Assembly (NCBI GenBank): GCA_004554245.1
Contig: SFND01000021.1
Span: 18,107-82,106 of the forward strand
DNA: 64,000 nt
Source: Oribacterium sp.
Lineage (GTDB): Bacteria; Bacillota_A; Clostridia; Lachnospirales; Lachnospiraceae
Direction of reading: 5' to 3'
Made by a program: the position numbers and the translations under genes. Numbering within the stretch: position 1 is the first letter of the stretch; the number at the start of each line of letters is the position of its first letter. This document shows, one piece after another, positions 43,948 to 52,171 of the stretch. Below the pieces are notes generated by a model. It did not search any database. It was not told where the DNA came from and saw only the letters and a list, made by a program, of their open reading frames with translations.

Positions 43948-43968
43948 AGGACAGGGTGACCCTGTCCT
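43948..43968 (-). terminator. Terminator of the WalJ-like gene
   Basis: AGGACAGGG/CCCTGTCCT with a 3-base loop is followed by TTTTTAG on the minus strand. Confidence 0.85.
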
Positions 43969-44033
43969 CGATAGCCCGTACTTATGGCGGTCATTCTATG
44001 ATTTTATATTAGTGTAAGCTGCAGTTTTACCAG

Positions 44034-44066
44034 TTTATGGGGTCTGACCCCATTACGAAATTCTTA
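44034..44066. repeat. GGGGTCAGACCCC palindrome, copy C (single)
   Basis: TTTATGGGGTCTGACCCC is joined directly to the ATTACGAAATTCTTA arm, 14 bases past the WalJ-like stop. Only one of the usual pair of palindromes is present. Confidence 0.88.
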
Positions 44067-44079
44067 AGATGGCCGGGGT

Positions 44080-44877
44080 CTACAGTTCGATGATGTCCGA
44101 GATGCGGTCGCGCTGCGCGACGCTGATGTCGAAATCGCCGGCGCGGTAGTCGGAGTCTGATCCGTCGATCTCCTGCTGTACGGTTTTCAGCGCGAGCTCC
44201 GGGAGGTTGTTCTCCTTACTGAGATGCCCGAGAAAGACATGCTTCACATGCGGATTCAGGATGCGGTCGATGAGATGCCCGGAGCTTTCGTTACTGAGGT
44301 GGCCATGGTCACTCAGGATCCGGCGCTTCAGGGACATCGGATACGGGCCCGTGCTCAGCATGCGGACATCGTGGTTCGCTTCGACCACCATCGCGTCGAG
44401 ATTTTCAAGATGCGATACGATGTAATCGTCGTAGTGCCCCATGTCGGTGGCGATGGCGACACGCTTCTCGCCCGCCTCGATACGGTAGCCGACCGGATCC
44501 GCTGCGTCATGATCGATGGAAAACGGGATTACGCTAAGGTCGCCGACGGTGGTCACAGCATCCGGAAGGATCGGCTGCAGCAGATCCGTCGCGAAATCAC
44601 CGAGCGTACGATTCAGCATCACCTCACGAAGCGTGCCCAGCGTGCCGTAGATCGGAATCTGGTATTTACGGGATATCGTACCGACGGCACGGATATGATC
44701 GATGTGTTCATGCGTGAGGAAAATCGCCTGCACATCCGAAAGCTCGAGGTCCAGCGCGTGGAGTCCCTGATTGACAGCCTTCATCGTCACCCCCACATCC
44801 ACCAGCACATGCGTATGGTCCGTGCCGATGTAGCTGCTGTTCCCGCCGGAGCCACTGGCGATACTCGTAAATCTCAT
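44080..44877 (-). CDS. MBL-fold hydrolase, WalJ/YycJ family
   Basis: This 265-residue metallo-beta-lactamase fold enzyme has a start typical of YycJ/WalJ (FTSIASGSGGNSSYIG), the metal motif LTHEHIDHIRA near residue 55 and IATDMGHYDD and FLGHLSKENNLPE. YycJ-type proteins are DNA exonucleases linked to mismatch repair or to cell-wall signalling. Here the gene is not next to walRK but follows coaE and polA, which fits DNA metabolism. Confidence 0.9.
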   Translation of the reverse strand: MRFTSIASGSGGNSSYIGTDHTHVLVDVGVTMKAVNQGLHALDLELSDVQAIFLTHEHIDHIRAVGTISRKYQIPIYGTLGTLREVMLNRTLGDFATDLLQPILPDAVTTVGDLSVIPFSIDHDAADPVGYRIEAGEKRVAIATDMGHYDDYIVSHLENLDAMVVEANHDVRMLSTGPYPMSLKRRILSDHGHLSNESSGHLIDRILNPHVKHVFLGHLSKENNLPELALKTVQQEIDGSDSDYRAGDFDISVAQRDRISDIIEL

Positions 44878-44999
44878 AAAACTGCTTTCATCCTTCCTTT
44901 TATAGCAATCCAGTCAAGTAAACACGGAGGACCAGCAACGGAGACACAGTACTGCGAGGCTTACACCTGGAGTGTTCTGTCCTTCATGTTTTGAAATCG

Positions 45000-45155
45000 A
45001 ATCCGGACATGGTGGGCGCGGCCCACTCAATGCACAGTACAGACCCCGGTGAAATGTCCGTGGCCGCTATGACAATCTCTGTCTATCTGCCACGGACATT
45101 TCGCCGGAACCTGTTCTTTGCATTCGCAAGCCTTGCGCCCGCCATGCCCCGGATT
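45000..45155. repeat. 156-bp imperfect inverted repeat (MITE-like)
   Basis: Two arms of about 65 bp, starting AATCCGG and ending CCGGATT, pair almost end to end. The inner 14 bp GAAATGTCCGTGGC pairs perfectly with GCCACGGACATTTC around a 23-base centre. It lies between the WalJ-like gene and coaE. No transposase gene is present. Confidence 0.88.
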
Positions 45156-45172
45156 CGCTGCTACGTTTCATA

Positions 45173-45760
45173 TTACCCTTCGTGTAAATGCTCCCTGATC
45201 GTCGTTTCTGTCTCTTCGCGGCTTCCTGAGTTATCAATCACGAAATCTGCCATCGCAGCGTACTCGTCGTCCGGAATCTGGGCGTGGATCATCGCGCGGG
45301 CTTTCTCTTCGGAGTAGCCACGGGTTTCCATGAGGCGGGCGATACGCACAGCTTCCTCGGTATAGACGAACCATACCTCGTCGCAGAGCTCCACGAAATG
45401 GGCGATCGGAAGTGCTGTTTCGACGACGATGTCCGCCCCGCTCTTCCGCGCCGCGCGCACCTGCGCATCGACGTATTTCCAGACTGCCGGGTGGACGATG
45501 CTGTCGACCTGTGACCGCAGCTTCTGTTTTCCGACACCGTAGATTCTCGACGCGAAAACCGGCAGATCGACACTGCCGTCGGCCCGCTCGATATCCGCAC
45601 CGAGTAGCGCCTTAAGTGCCTCAAACACCGGATCTCCATGGACATAAAACGACTTCGCAATGTCGTCCGTCCGGTACGCTGTAAACTGATACTCCTGCGT
45701 GAGAACGTCCAGCACACTGGATTTCCCCGCACCGACGCCTCCGATCACTCCGATCACCAT
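45173..45760 (-). CDS. coaE: Dephospho-CoA kinase
   Basis: This 195-residue enzyme phosphorylates dephospho-CoA in the last step of CoA synthesis. The P-loop GGVGAGKSSV is at residues 8-17, followed by the CoaE-type TDDIAKSFY, VVETALPIAHF and a late ARAMIHAQIPDDEY lid helix. AAAGGAAA precedes the ATG. coaE commonly follows polA; here a 1.1-kb segment with an unknown gene and repeats separates them. Confidence 0.95.
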   Translation of the reverse strand: MVIGVIGGVGAGKSSVLDVLTQEYQFTAYRTDDIAKSFYVHGDPVFEALKALLGADIERADGSVDLPVFASRIYGVGKQKLRSQVDSIVHPAVWKYVDAQVRAARKSGADIVVETALPIAHFVELCDEVWFVYTEEAVRIARLMETRGYSEEKARAMIHAQIPDDEYAAMADFVIDNSGSREETETTIREHLHEG

Positions 45761-45773
45761 TGATTTCCTTTCA

Positions 45774-45896
45774 GTTTATGGGGTCTGACCCCATAAACTC
45801 CAACTTTAGATTTTATTTATAAGAATTTAATGGGGTCAGACCCCATAAACTTTAACTTTAGATTTTGTTTATAAAAATTTAATGGGGTCAGACCCC
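45774..45896. repeat. GGGGTCAGACCCC triple palindrome array, copy D
   Basis: Three palindromes are spaced by about 52 bases, with two near-identical spacers containing AACTTTAGATTTT and TTTATAA. The last palindrome contains the stop codon of the unknown gene at 45888. It lies between that gene and coaE. Confidence 0.92.
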
Positions 45897-46328
45897 AGCA
45901 TCTGCTTTCCCTGCCATCGTCTTCCAGTCCGTCCACGAAAGGGCGGCCTCCGCCCAGTCCTTCGCTTGCTTCTCCTCGTTCAGCCAGGCGAGGCCCTCCA
46001 TGACGCCGTCCTCCGAGAAGACAAACTCACGGAAGGTCTTGTACTCATCCGGCGTGAAGTCGAAGCTGTACGGCTCCGGCCAGACCCAGACACCGAGCGT
46101 GTACCGATCCTTCGTCGGGTTCATGATCGTCTCACCGGTCTTTTTATCGACCGGATATGCCGCCTCCCCCGCCTCGATCTTCTGAAGCAGCTCCGTATCC
46201 GGCTCCGTATACGTCACCTTACTCATACGGAAGCGCATTCCCTCTGAGGAGCCGGCAAAGGGCTCCATCTTCAGGAATCCGATGTGCATGATATCGTTCG
46301 ATTGGATTTCTTTCATTTTTCTATCCAT
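45888..46328 (-). CDS. Hypothetical protein in polA-coaE gap
   Basis: This 146-residue cytoplasmic protein has no recognised domain. It is acidic and Trp-rich (LGVWVWPEPYSFDF, AEAALSWTDWKTM). GAGGTGAAAGGA precedes the chosen ATG, and codon use looks like that of real genes. Its last residues (AGV) and TGA stop are made of the palindromic repeat. The 35-bp repeat array lies upstream of its start. The setting suggests a gene inserted between polA and coaE. Function is unknown. Confidence 0.7.
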   Translation of the reverse strand: MDRKMKEIQSNDIMHIGFLKMEPFAGSSEGMRFRMSKVTYTEPDTELLQKIEAGEAAYPVDKKTGETIMNPTKDRYTLGVWVWPEPYSFDFTPDEYKTFREFVFSEDGVMEGLAWLNEEKQAKDWAEAALSWTDWKTMAGKADAGV

Positions 46329-46398
46329 TCCTTTCACCTCGCCCAGGCACAAAACAGTAACAATTCAGCTAGCTAAATCTGACAAAGATTGATGGTAC

Positions 46399-46798
46399 TA
46401 TCCAATAACCGCTTGATTTCGAAATCATGGATACTTTCAACATCGTTTATCATTTTTATGCGCAGAGCTAAACTATCCACGATTTTGAAATAAGGCACTT
46501 ATTGGATACTTTTCCGCGAAATCAGGCATACGCATATATGCGTACTATCCAATCTACCTCATTTTTTCAAATAGTAGATATGGATTTCGAACTTCATAGA
46601 AACATTTCTTTAAGCAGATATCCAATAACGCTTCATTTTTTTAATACTGGATACTCGAGCCCGAATTCTCCTTATGAAATAAGGCTTTTCATATCCAGTA
46701 TTTTTGAAATCACCTAAGAGTGGATACTTTACAATCGATTTCGATTATTTCGGTCCAAAAATATATCCAGTTTTTTCAAAATCAAACCATATTAGATA
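46399..46798. repeat. Six-unit array of 35-bp TATCCA...TGGATA elements
   Basis: Units start at 46399, 46474, 46546, 46619, 46692 and 46764. Each is exactly 35 bp, begins TATCCA and ends TGGATA (or TAGATA in the third and sixth). Steps are 75, 72, 73, 73 and 72 bp. Units 1, 3 and 4 read forward and 2, 5 and 6 read best in reverse. Forward-oriented interiors share ATAA..GCTT.ATTT. A 16-bp palindrome TACGCATATATGCGTA precedes unit 3. No cas gene or transposase is in the window. Confidence 0.85.
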
Positions 46799-46888
46799 GT
46801 GATGTAATATGACAGTAAGGGTCGGCAGCCCCTCCGGGCATCTTAGCGGTACTGTTATCTTCCAATGGAAGCCCTTGCTCACCCCTTC

Positions 46889-46910
46889 GGTGTTTGCTGA
46901 AGCAAACACC
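46889..46910 (-). terminator. GTTTG hairpin directly after polA stop
   Basis: A 9-bp stem GGTGTTTGC/GCAAACACC with a TGAA loop begins at the base after the polA stop. There is no T-run. It is similar in design to the hairpin at 43413. Confidence 0.65.
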
Positions 46911-49631
46911 TCAGTGTGCGGCATCCCAGTTTTCGCCCACATTCGCGTCGGCGACGAGCTCGACGGCGAGGTCGACGGCGTGCTGCATCTTATCGACAAG
47001 GAGGGCCTTCACGGCCTCCTGCTCGGCAACGGGCGCTTCGATCAGAAGCTCATCGTGCACCTGCAGCACGATGCGGGATGCATAACCGCCCGCACGGAGG
47101 GCACAGTTCACCTCGTTCATCGCTTTCTTCATGATGTCGGCGGCACTGCCCTGGATCGGGGAGTTCATCGCGACACGCTCACTGAAGCTGCGGCGCGCGA
47201 AGTTCGAGGCATTGATGTCCGGCACCGGCCGACGACGCCCGAAGATCGTCTTCACATAGCCGTGCTCATGCGCGAACGCCACCTCGCCATCGAGGTACTT
47301 CTTGACATCCGGATACGCCGCGAAGTACCGCTCGATGTACTCCTTCGCCTCACTCCGACTGATGCTGAGACCCTCACTGAGACCGAAGGCCGAGATACCG
47401 TAGACGATACCAAAGTTGACCGCCTTCGCGTTCCGACGAAGCTCCGGCGTCACCTCCTCGAGCGGCACATGGAAGACCTGCGAGGCCGTCACGGCATGAA
47501 TATCGCTCGCATCCTTATACGCTGCGATCAGCTTCGCATCACCCGAGAGCGATGCGAGGATACGGAGCTCGACCTGGGAATAGTCGGCGTCGATGAAGAC
47601 GCAGCCCGGCTTCGGCACGAAAACGGTGCGGAAGCGTCGACCAAGCTCCGTACGCACCGGGATGTTCTGCAAGTTCGGATTCGTCGACGAGATACGGCCC
47701 GTCGCCGTCACCATCTGATTGAACTCTCCATGGATGCGGCCATCCGCCTGAATAAAGTTCAGAAGTCCCTCCGCATAGGTCGAGTTCAGCTTCGTAAGCG
47801 TACGGTAATTCAGGATATCCGCCACGATCTCGTGGTCCTCGGCGAGCTTCTCGAGCACATCCGCCGCGGTCGAATACCCGGACTTCGTCTTCTTGCCGCC
47901 CTTCATGCCGAGCTTCACGAATAGAATCTCCCCGAGCTGCTTCGGCGAGTTGATGTTGAACTCCTCCCCCGCCTCTTCGTAGATGCGCGCCTGCAGCTCT
48001 TCGATGCCGGCCCGAAGCTCGACGCCATAGTCGACGAGCGCCTGCTTATCAACCAGGATACCGGCCCGCTGCATGTCATACAGTGTATACACGAGCGGCA
48101 TCTCGATCTCCTCATAGAGTGTCCGCTCCTCGAGCTCCTCCAGCTTCGCGAAAATCTTCTTCGCACTGCGAAGCGCCACGATCGCGCTGTACGCCGCCAT
48201 GGTGCACGCCACCGGATCCGCCGAGCTGCCGTCAGCGTCCGTGTTGAAGCCCGCCACCTGCGCACCGTCGCCTGCATTGGCCGCGTCGTCCGTAAACGGA
48301 TTCGGACAATGCGGTCGATCCTTCAGATCGTCACGGAGTTCCTTTTCTGACGGCAGCGTGAGGCCCATGAAATCGCGGGCGAGGTCCTCGTAGCTGTAGC
48401 TGTCCTTCAGCGGATTGATGACGTACGCCGCGAGCGCGAGGTCATAGACCGGGCTCTCCGGCGCGAAGGCACAGTGGTAGAGCGCCTGCTTCAGGTTCAT
48501 GGTGTAGAGCTCGACGCCCTTTTTCTGTGCCAGCGCCTGCAGCTCCGTCTGCCAGTCGAAGCCGTAGAAATGGTAGCTGCGGTCACCGGCCAGCGCGAAG
48601 TAAAGGTCTTCCCCGGCGATGGCGAAGCCGGCCTGGCCCTCACTCGCCGCGTCCCGGAAGGCAATGCGCGCCAGGTACGGGTCGTCGACCTCCTTGAGGC
48701 CCGACAGATCCAGCTGCTGCTCCGCCGCGAGGTCGAGGCTCGACACATCGAAGCGCTTCAGGAGCGACTTCAGCTCCAGCCGCTTCACAAACTCGAAGGA
48801 GTCTGCATTGAACATGTTCTCGACGCGGGCGTCATCATAATCGAAGTCGATCGGGGCGTCAATGCAGATGGTCGCGAGGGTCTTCGACAACGCGGCGCTC
48901 TCCCACTCATCGATCAGCATCTGCGCGGCCTTCGGCTTCCGCGGGACCTTGAACTCCGGGTCGCCCGCCAGCGCCGCTGCATGCGCCGCCTCGATGGTGT
49001 GATACTTCGTGATGATCCACTCCGCAGACTTCGGACCGAGGCCCGGCACACCCGGGATGTTATCGGAGGTGTCACCCATCAGGGCCTTCAGGTCGATGAA
49101 CTCGAGCGGCGTCACGTTCCACTCCTTCATCACATCGTCCGGATAGTAGTTGTAGACCGTCGTCACGCCCTTCGCCGTCTTCGGAAGACAGATCTTGATC
49201 TTCTCATCCGCAAGCTGCAGGAGGTCACGGTCACCAGAGACGATCGTCACCTCCACGCCCTCCTTCTGGCAGCGCTTTGCGATGGTACCGAGAAGGTCAT
49301 CCGCCTCATAGCCGCCCTTCATGAGGAGCGGAATGTGCATCGACCGAAGCACCTCCTGCATCAGCGGAATCTGCTCGTGCAGCTCCGGCGGCATCGGCTT
49401 CCGCGTCCCCTTATAGTCAGCAAACATCTTATGGCGGAAGGTCGGCTCGTGCACATCGAAGGCCACCGCCAGATGATCCGCCTGCTCCTGATCCAGCACC
49501 TTCAGAAGGATATTCAGGAAACCATAGACCGCATTTGTATGCAGCCCCTGCGAATTCGTCAGCTCCGGGATCCCGTAAAACGCCCGGGACATGATGCTGT
49601 GTCCATCGATCAGTAAAATCTTATCCGTCAA
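46911..49631 (-). CDS. polA: DNA polymerase I
   Basis: This enzyme of 906 residues has a 5'-3' flap nuclease (LLIDGHSIMSRAFYG, GYEADDLLGT, GDRDLLQL) and a middle 3'-5' exonuclease-like domain that lacks the catalytic Asp/Glu motifs. The polymerase has motif A DADYSQVELRIL, motif B RRNAKAVNFGIVYG and motif C VHDELLIEA. An Ala-rich insert follows about residue 450. I choose a TTG start because GGAGG lies 7 bases before it; the longer ATG would code through that site. Confidence 0.96.
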   Translation of the reverse strand: MTDKILLIDGHSIMSRAFYGIPELTNSQGLHTNAVYGFLNILLKVLDQEQADHLAVAFDVHEPTFRHKMFADYKGTRKPMPPELHEQIPLMQEVLRSMHIPLLMKGGYEADDLLGTIAKRCQKEGVEVTIVSGDRDLLQLADEKIKICLPKTAKGVTTVYNYYPDDVMKEWNVTPLEFIDLKALMGDTSDNIPGVPGLGPKSAEWIITKYHTIEAAHAAALAGDPEFKVPRKPKAAQMLIDEWESAALSKTLATICIDAPIDFDYDDARVENMFNADSFEFVKRLELKSLLKRFDVSSLDLAAEQQLDLSGLKEVDDPYLARIAFRDAASEGQAGFAIAGEDLYFALAGDRSYHFYGFDWQTELQALAQKKGVELYTMNLKQALYHCAFAPESPVYDLALAAYVINPLKDSYSYEDLARDFMGLTLPSEKELRDDLKDRPHCPNPFTDDAANAGDGAQVAGFNTDADGSSADPVACTMAAYSAIVALRSAKKIFAKLEELEERTLYEEIEMPLVYTLYDMQRAGILVDKQALVDYGVELRAGIEELQARIYEEAGEEFNINSPKQLGEILFVKLGMKGGKKTKSGYSTAADVLEKLAEDHEIVADILNYRTLTKLNSTYAEGLLNFIQADGRIHGEFNQMVTATGRISSTNPNLQNIPVRTELGRRFRTVFVPKPGCVFIDADYSQVELRILASLSGDAKLIAAYKDASDIHAVTASQVFHVPLEEVTPELRRNAKAVNFGIVYGISAFGLSEGLSISRSEAKEYIERYFAAYPDVKKYLDGEVAFAHEHGYVKTIFGRRRPVPDINASNFARRSFSERVAMNSPIQGSAADIMKKAMNEVNCALRAGGYASRIVLQVHDELLIEAPVAEQEAVKALLVDKMQHAVDLAVELVADANVGENWDAAH
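48190..48282 (-). repeat. Ala-rich in-frame insert in polA
   Basis: The coding strand reads ANAG ... ACTMAAYSA. The nucleotide motif GGCCAATGCAGG is shared with the insert in topB. Confidence 0.6.
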
Positions 49632-49706
49632 CTCTCTTCCTCCTCTAACGATTGAAACCATATATGATCAAAACCTGATGCGTTCAAAAGCAGATTGCAT
49701 TGAAAA

Positions 49707-49797
49707 CAGCTGTCCTGAACATCTGAAGCGATCAGAACCGGACGCCGCCATAGGCAGCTGTCCTGAACATCCGTGACTGCCGATATCAGACAGTCAC
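49707..49797. repeat. Direct repeat and hairpin downstream of anti-sigma gene
   Basis: The 17-mer CAGCTGTCCTGAACATC occurs at 49707 and 49755. A GTGACTG/CAGTCAC hairpin at 49773-49797 follows the anti-sigma-like stop and may terminate it. Confidence 0.6.
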
Positions 49798-49808
49798 GAA
49801 ACCACTGG

Positions 49809-50147
49809 CTACAGAAACCAGATCCGAAGCTGCAGAAGCAGCGTCACCAGTACCGCCCAGAACACGACCGAATCCGCTGCCATCCGGATGATCCGGATCG
49901 CGTGGATACGAAACAGATAAAAGCGCGTATCCATCAGCTGCCGCCGGAAGGACCCGTCGATGTTCAGATTCGAATCATCCACCGCATCCAGCTTCTGTAC
50001 ACCACTGTAGACCATATGCGTGATCCGCAGCTCCTCCATGCACTCATCGCACTCCGAAATATGCTCCATAAACTCCTGCAGCTTCTCATCCGACAGCTTG
50101 TTATTCAGATAATCGTAAATGCACTTCCGTGCTTCCAGACAGGTCAT
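49809..50147 (-). CDS. Anti-sigma-factor-like membrane protein (zf-HC2)
   Basis: This 112-residue protein has a zinc-finger-like HISECDECMEEL (H-x3-C-x2-C) near residue 31, as in anti-sigma factors, and one C-terminal membrane helix (VVFWAVLVTLLLQLRIWFL). No sigma factor gene is adjacent, so its partner is unknown. The start MTCLEARK was chosen over a longer frame that would overlap the tRNA promoter region. It is upstream of polA on the same strand. Confidence 0.8.
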   Translation of the reverse strand: MTCLEARKCIYDYLNNKLSDEKLQEFMEHISECDECMEELRITHMVYSGVQKLDAVDDSNLNIDGSFRRQLMDTRFYLFRIHAIRIIRMAADSVVFWAVLVTLLLQLRIWFL

Positions 50148-50154
50148 AATCGAC

Positions 50155-50183
50155 TTGAAAACCTCGCAATTATATGCTAAATT
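50155..50183 (+). promoter_or_regulatory. Candidate promoter of tRNA-Leu
   Basis: Plus-strand TTGAAA and TAAATT are separated by 17 bases, about 32 bases before the tRNA 5' end. Confidence 0.5.
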
Positions 50184-50214
50184 CTGTATGTTGTCCTCGC
50201 GTAACACAGGACTC

Positions 50215-50297
50215 GCCGTCATGGCGGAATGGCAGACGCGTCAGACTCAAAATCTGATAATGGTAACATTGTGTGGGTTCAAGTCCCACTGGCGGCA
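50215..50297 (+). tRNA. tRNA-Leu (anticodon CAA)
   Basis: The acceptor stem GCCGTCA pairs with TGGCGGC (one G-U), discriminator A. The D arm has TGGCGGAATGGCAGACGCG and the anticodon arm CAGA-CTCAAAA-TCTG puts CAA at the anticodon. A long variable arm and T arm GTGGGTTCAAGTCCCAC complete a class II leucine tRNA. CCA is not encoded. It decodes UUG and is the only plus-strand gene in the window. Confidence 0.95.
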
Positions 50298-50327
50298 TCG
50301 AGCTCGGACCTATGGTCCGAGCTCGAT
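50297..50327 (+). terminator. Terminator of tRNA-Leu
   Basis: A 14-bp perfect stem ATCGAGCTCGGACC with a 3-base loop starts at the tRNA discriminator base and is followed by GTTATTT. Confidence 0.85.
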
Positions 50328-50620
50328 GTTATTTAAGCCATCCCATTAAAAGTATCCTTAGTTTAGAATATCCCCATCGATTAATCAAGAAGAGCATTTG
50401 AGCCATACGTATGCAAATTCCTGAGGACAGCCACCGGAAGCCATACGAAGAGGTCGTGAAGAATCAAAATTGTCCCCCTTAGAACCAGTTGGAGTAATTT
50501 TCCTTAGCACTCTCTGCAACACTGAGTTTTCATAAAGAAAACTCAGTCGTTTGCAGAGTCCGAGCTCGTAGTACTGTGCTTCCGGGGGTTGCCCTCCGGA
50601 CACCGCAACCAGGCTGCTAT
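50328..50620. other. Gap between tRNA-Leu and upp
   Basis: This stretch contains 140-bp repeat copy 2 and a CCGGGGGTTGCCCTCCGG-like stem near the upp end. No gene is seen. Confidence 0.7.
50421..50558. repeat. 140-bp hairpin repeat, copy 2
   Basis: The lead GAAGCCATACGAAGAG is followed by the AATCAAAATTGTCCCCCTTA block, TTCCTTAGCACTCTCTGCAA, and the core stem CTGAGTTTTC/GAAAACTCAG ending TTTGCAGAG. It lies about 60 bases 3' of upp. Confidence 0.9.
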
Positions 50621-51265
50621 TTACTTCGTACCGAAGATACGGTCGCCGGCATCGCCCAGACCCGGGCAGATGTATGCGTTCTCGTTCAGGCAGCGATCGA
50701 GGTTTCCGACGTAGATCTGTACATCCGGATGTGCCTCAGCGAGACGCTTCACGCCTTCCGGTGCCGCGATGATGCAGATGAACTTGATCTTTCTTCCGCC
50801 GTGCTTCTTGATCTGGTCGATGGCATCAACCGCAGAGCCACCGGTCGCCAGCATCGGATCACAGACGACGATCTGACGCTCCTCGATCGGGTTCGGCAGC
50901 TTGCAGAAGTACTCGACCGGCTGATGCGTGGTCTCATCACGATACATGCCGATGTGGCCGATCTTTGCGCTCGGAACGAGTGCAGTCAGGCCGGATACCA
51001 TGCCGAGGCCGGCACGAAGGATCGGCACGATGGCGAGCTTACGACCAGCGAGCATCTCGACCTCAGCGGTCTCGATCGGTGTGTCGAGCTCGACCTTCTT
51101 CGTCGGCAGATCTGACAGCGCCTCGAAGCCCATCAGCATCGCGATCTCCTCGACGAGCTGACGGAACTCGTTGGTTCCGGTGTGCTTGTCACGCAGAAGG
51201 GAGATCTTGTGCGTAAGCAGTGGGTGGTTCATGATGTGTACATTTGCTCCGAAATTATGTTCCAT
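50621..51265 (-). CDS. upp: Uracil phosphoribosyltransferase
   Basis: This 214-residue salvage enzyme makes UMP from uracil and PRPP. It has KISLLRDKHTGTNEFRQLVEE at the start, the PRPP loop VCDPMLATGGSAVDAIDQI and ends GDAGDRIFGTK, as Upp proteins do. AAAGGAG precedes the ATG. It may be co-transcribed with the upstream beta-helix gene 94 bases away. Confidence 0.97.
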   Translation of the reverse strand: MEHNFGANVHIMNHPLLTHKISLLRDKHTGTNEFRQLVEEIAMLMGFEALSDLPTKKVELDTPIETAEVEMLAGRKLAIVPILRAGLGMVSGLTALVPSAKIGHIGMYRDETTHQPVEYFCKLPNPIEERQIVVCDPMLATGGSAVDAIDQIKKHGGRKIKFICIIAAPEGVKRLAEAHPDVQIYVGNLDRCLNENAYICPGLGDAGDRIFGTK

Positions 51266-51359
51266 AGTAAACTCCTTTGATATATGTTCCGGCCGCAGCC
51301 GGTAGAAAACGAATCAGGTCAGCATTCAGGCAGAGGTCCCTGGCGACGCTGTGATCGCA

Positions 51360-52037
51360 TCAGTGCTTCGCGACGATCTCCACCTCGCCCTTCGACTTGT
51401 AGATGCTGTCTGCATCCACGCAGCCGCGCACCGAGCTCAGCGGATAGACGTTCGTGTTGCGTCCGATCACCGTGCCCGGATTCAGGATAGAGCCGCAGCC
51501 CACCTCGACATGGTCGCTCAGCATCGCGCCGAACTTCTTGAGTCCGGTCTCGATGTCACCGTCCTCGGTGTGTACCACGACGAGCTTCTTGTCCGACTTC
51601 ACGTTCGAGGTCAGGGACGCCGCACCCATGTGGGACTTGTAGCCGAGGATCGAATCCCCGACATAATTATAGTGCGGAACCTGCACGTTGTCGAAGATCA
51701 CGACATTTTTCAGCTCGCAGCTGTTGCCGATCACGCAGTGCTTTCCGACCATAATGTTGCCACGGAGGAATGCACACTGGCGCACCTCGGTCTCCGGCCC
51801 GATGATGATATACTCCGCGAGGTACGCGGACTCAAATACCGTCGCACTCTTATGGATCCAGACATGCGGCTTCACCTCCGTGTACTCGTCCTTCGGAAGC
51901 GTCGGACCGTACGCCGCGATGAAATCGTGGATCTTCGGAAGCGCCTCCCACGGATAGGTGAGTCCCTCGAAGATCGCCCCCGCCTCCGTATACTGAAGGT
52001 CATACATCGCCGCAATCGTTACATCTTGTTTTTTCAT
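51360..52037 (-). CDS. Left-handed beta-helix (GlmU C-terminal-like) protein
   Basis: This 225-residue protein has hexapeptide repeats through the middle (ESAYLAEYIIIGPETEVRQ, GNIMVGKHCVIGNSCELKN), as in sugar acyltransferases and the C-terminal half of GlmU. No uridyltransferase domain is present. Catalytic residues cannot be assigned, so the acceptor is unknown. The start MKKQDVT was chosen over a longer frame. Confidence 0.82.
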   Translation of the reverse strand: MKKQDVTIAAMYDLQYTEAGAIFEGLTYPWEALPKIHDFIAAYGPTLPKDEYTEVKPHVWIHKSATVFESAYLAEYIIIGPETEVRQCAFLRGNIMVGKHCVIGNSCELKNVVIFDNVQVPHYNYVGDSILGYKSHMGAASLTSNVKSDKKLVVVHTEDGDIETGLKKFGAMLSDHVEVGCGSILNPGTVIGRNTNVYPLSSVRGCVDADSIYKSKGEVEIVAKH

Positions 52038-52171
52038 AATTCTCTTCTTTCCAGAGAGCTCAAGCTGCCTCATCCCGTGAGGCTTCGGGCTTTCTAAACT
52101 AGTATCATCTGGTGTCGGAAACCTTCATGTGGAAGTCTCCATCTATCTGATCCGCTTCTCAGATACGTCCA

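Larger units (their letters stand above)
43715..44079. other. Intergenic region with terminator and palindrome
   Basis: This 365-bp gap holds the terminator at 43948-43968 and palindrome copy C at 44034, both listed separately. The remainder is AT-rich with no convincing coding frame and no clear sigma-A promoter. Confidence 0.7.

Noticed and set aside
46399..46798. CRISPR array
   Set aside because: Unit interiors are strongly diverged and occur in both orientations, and no cas genes are present; CRISPR repeats would be nearly identical and in one direction.
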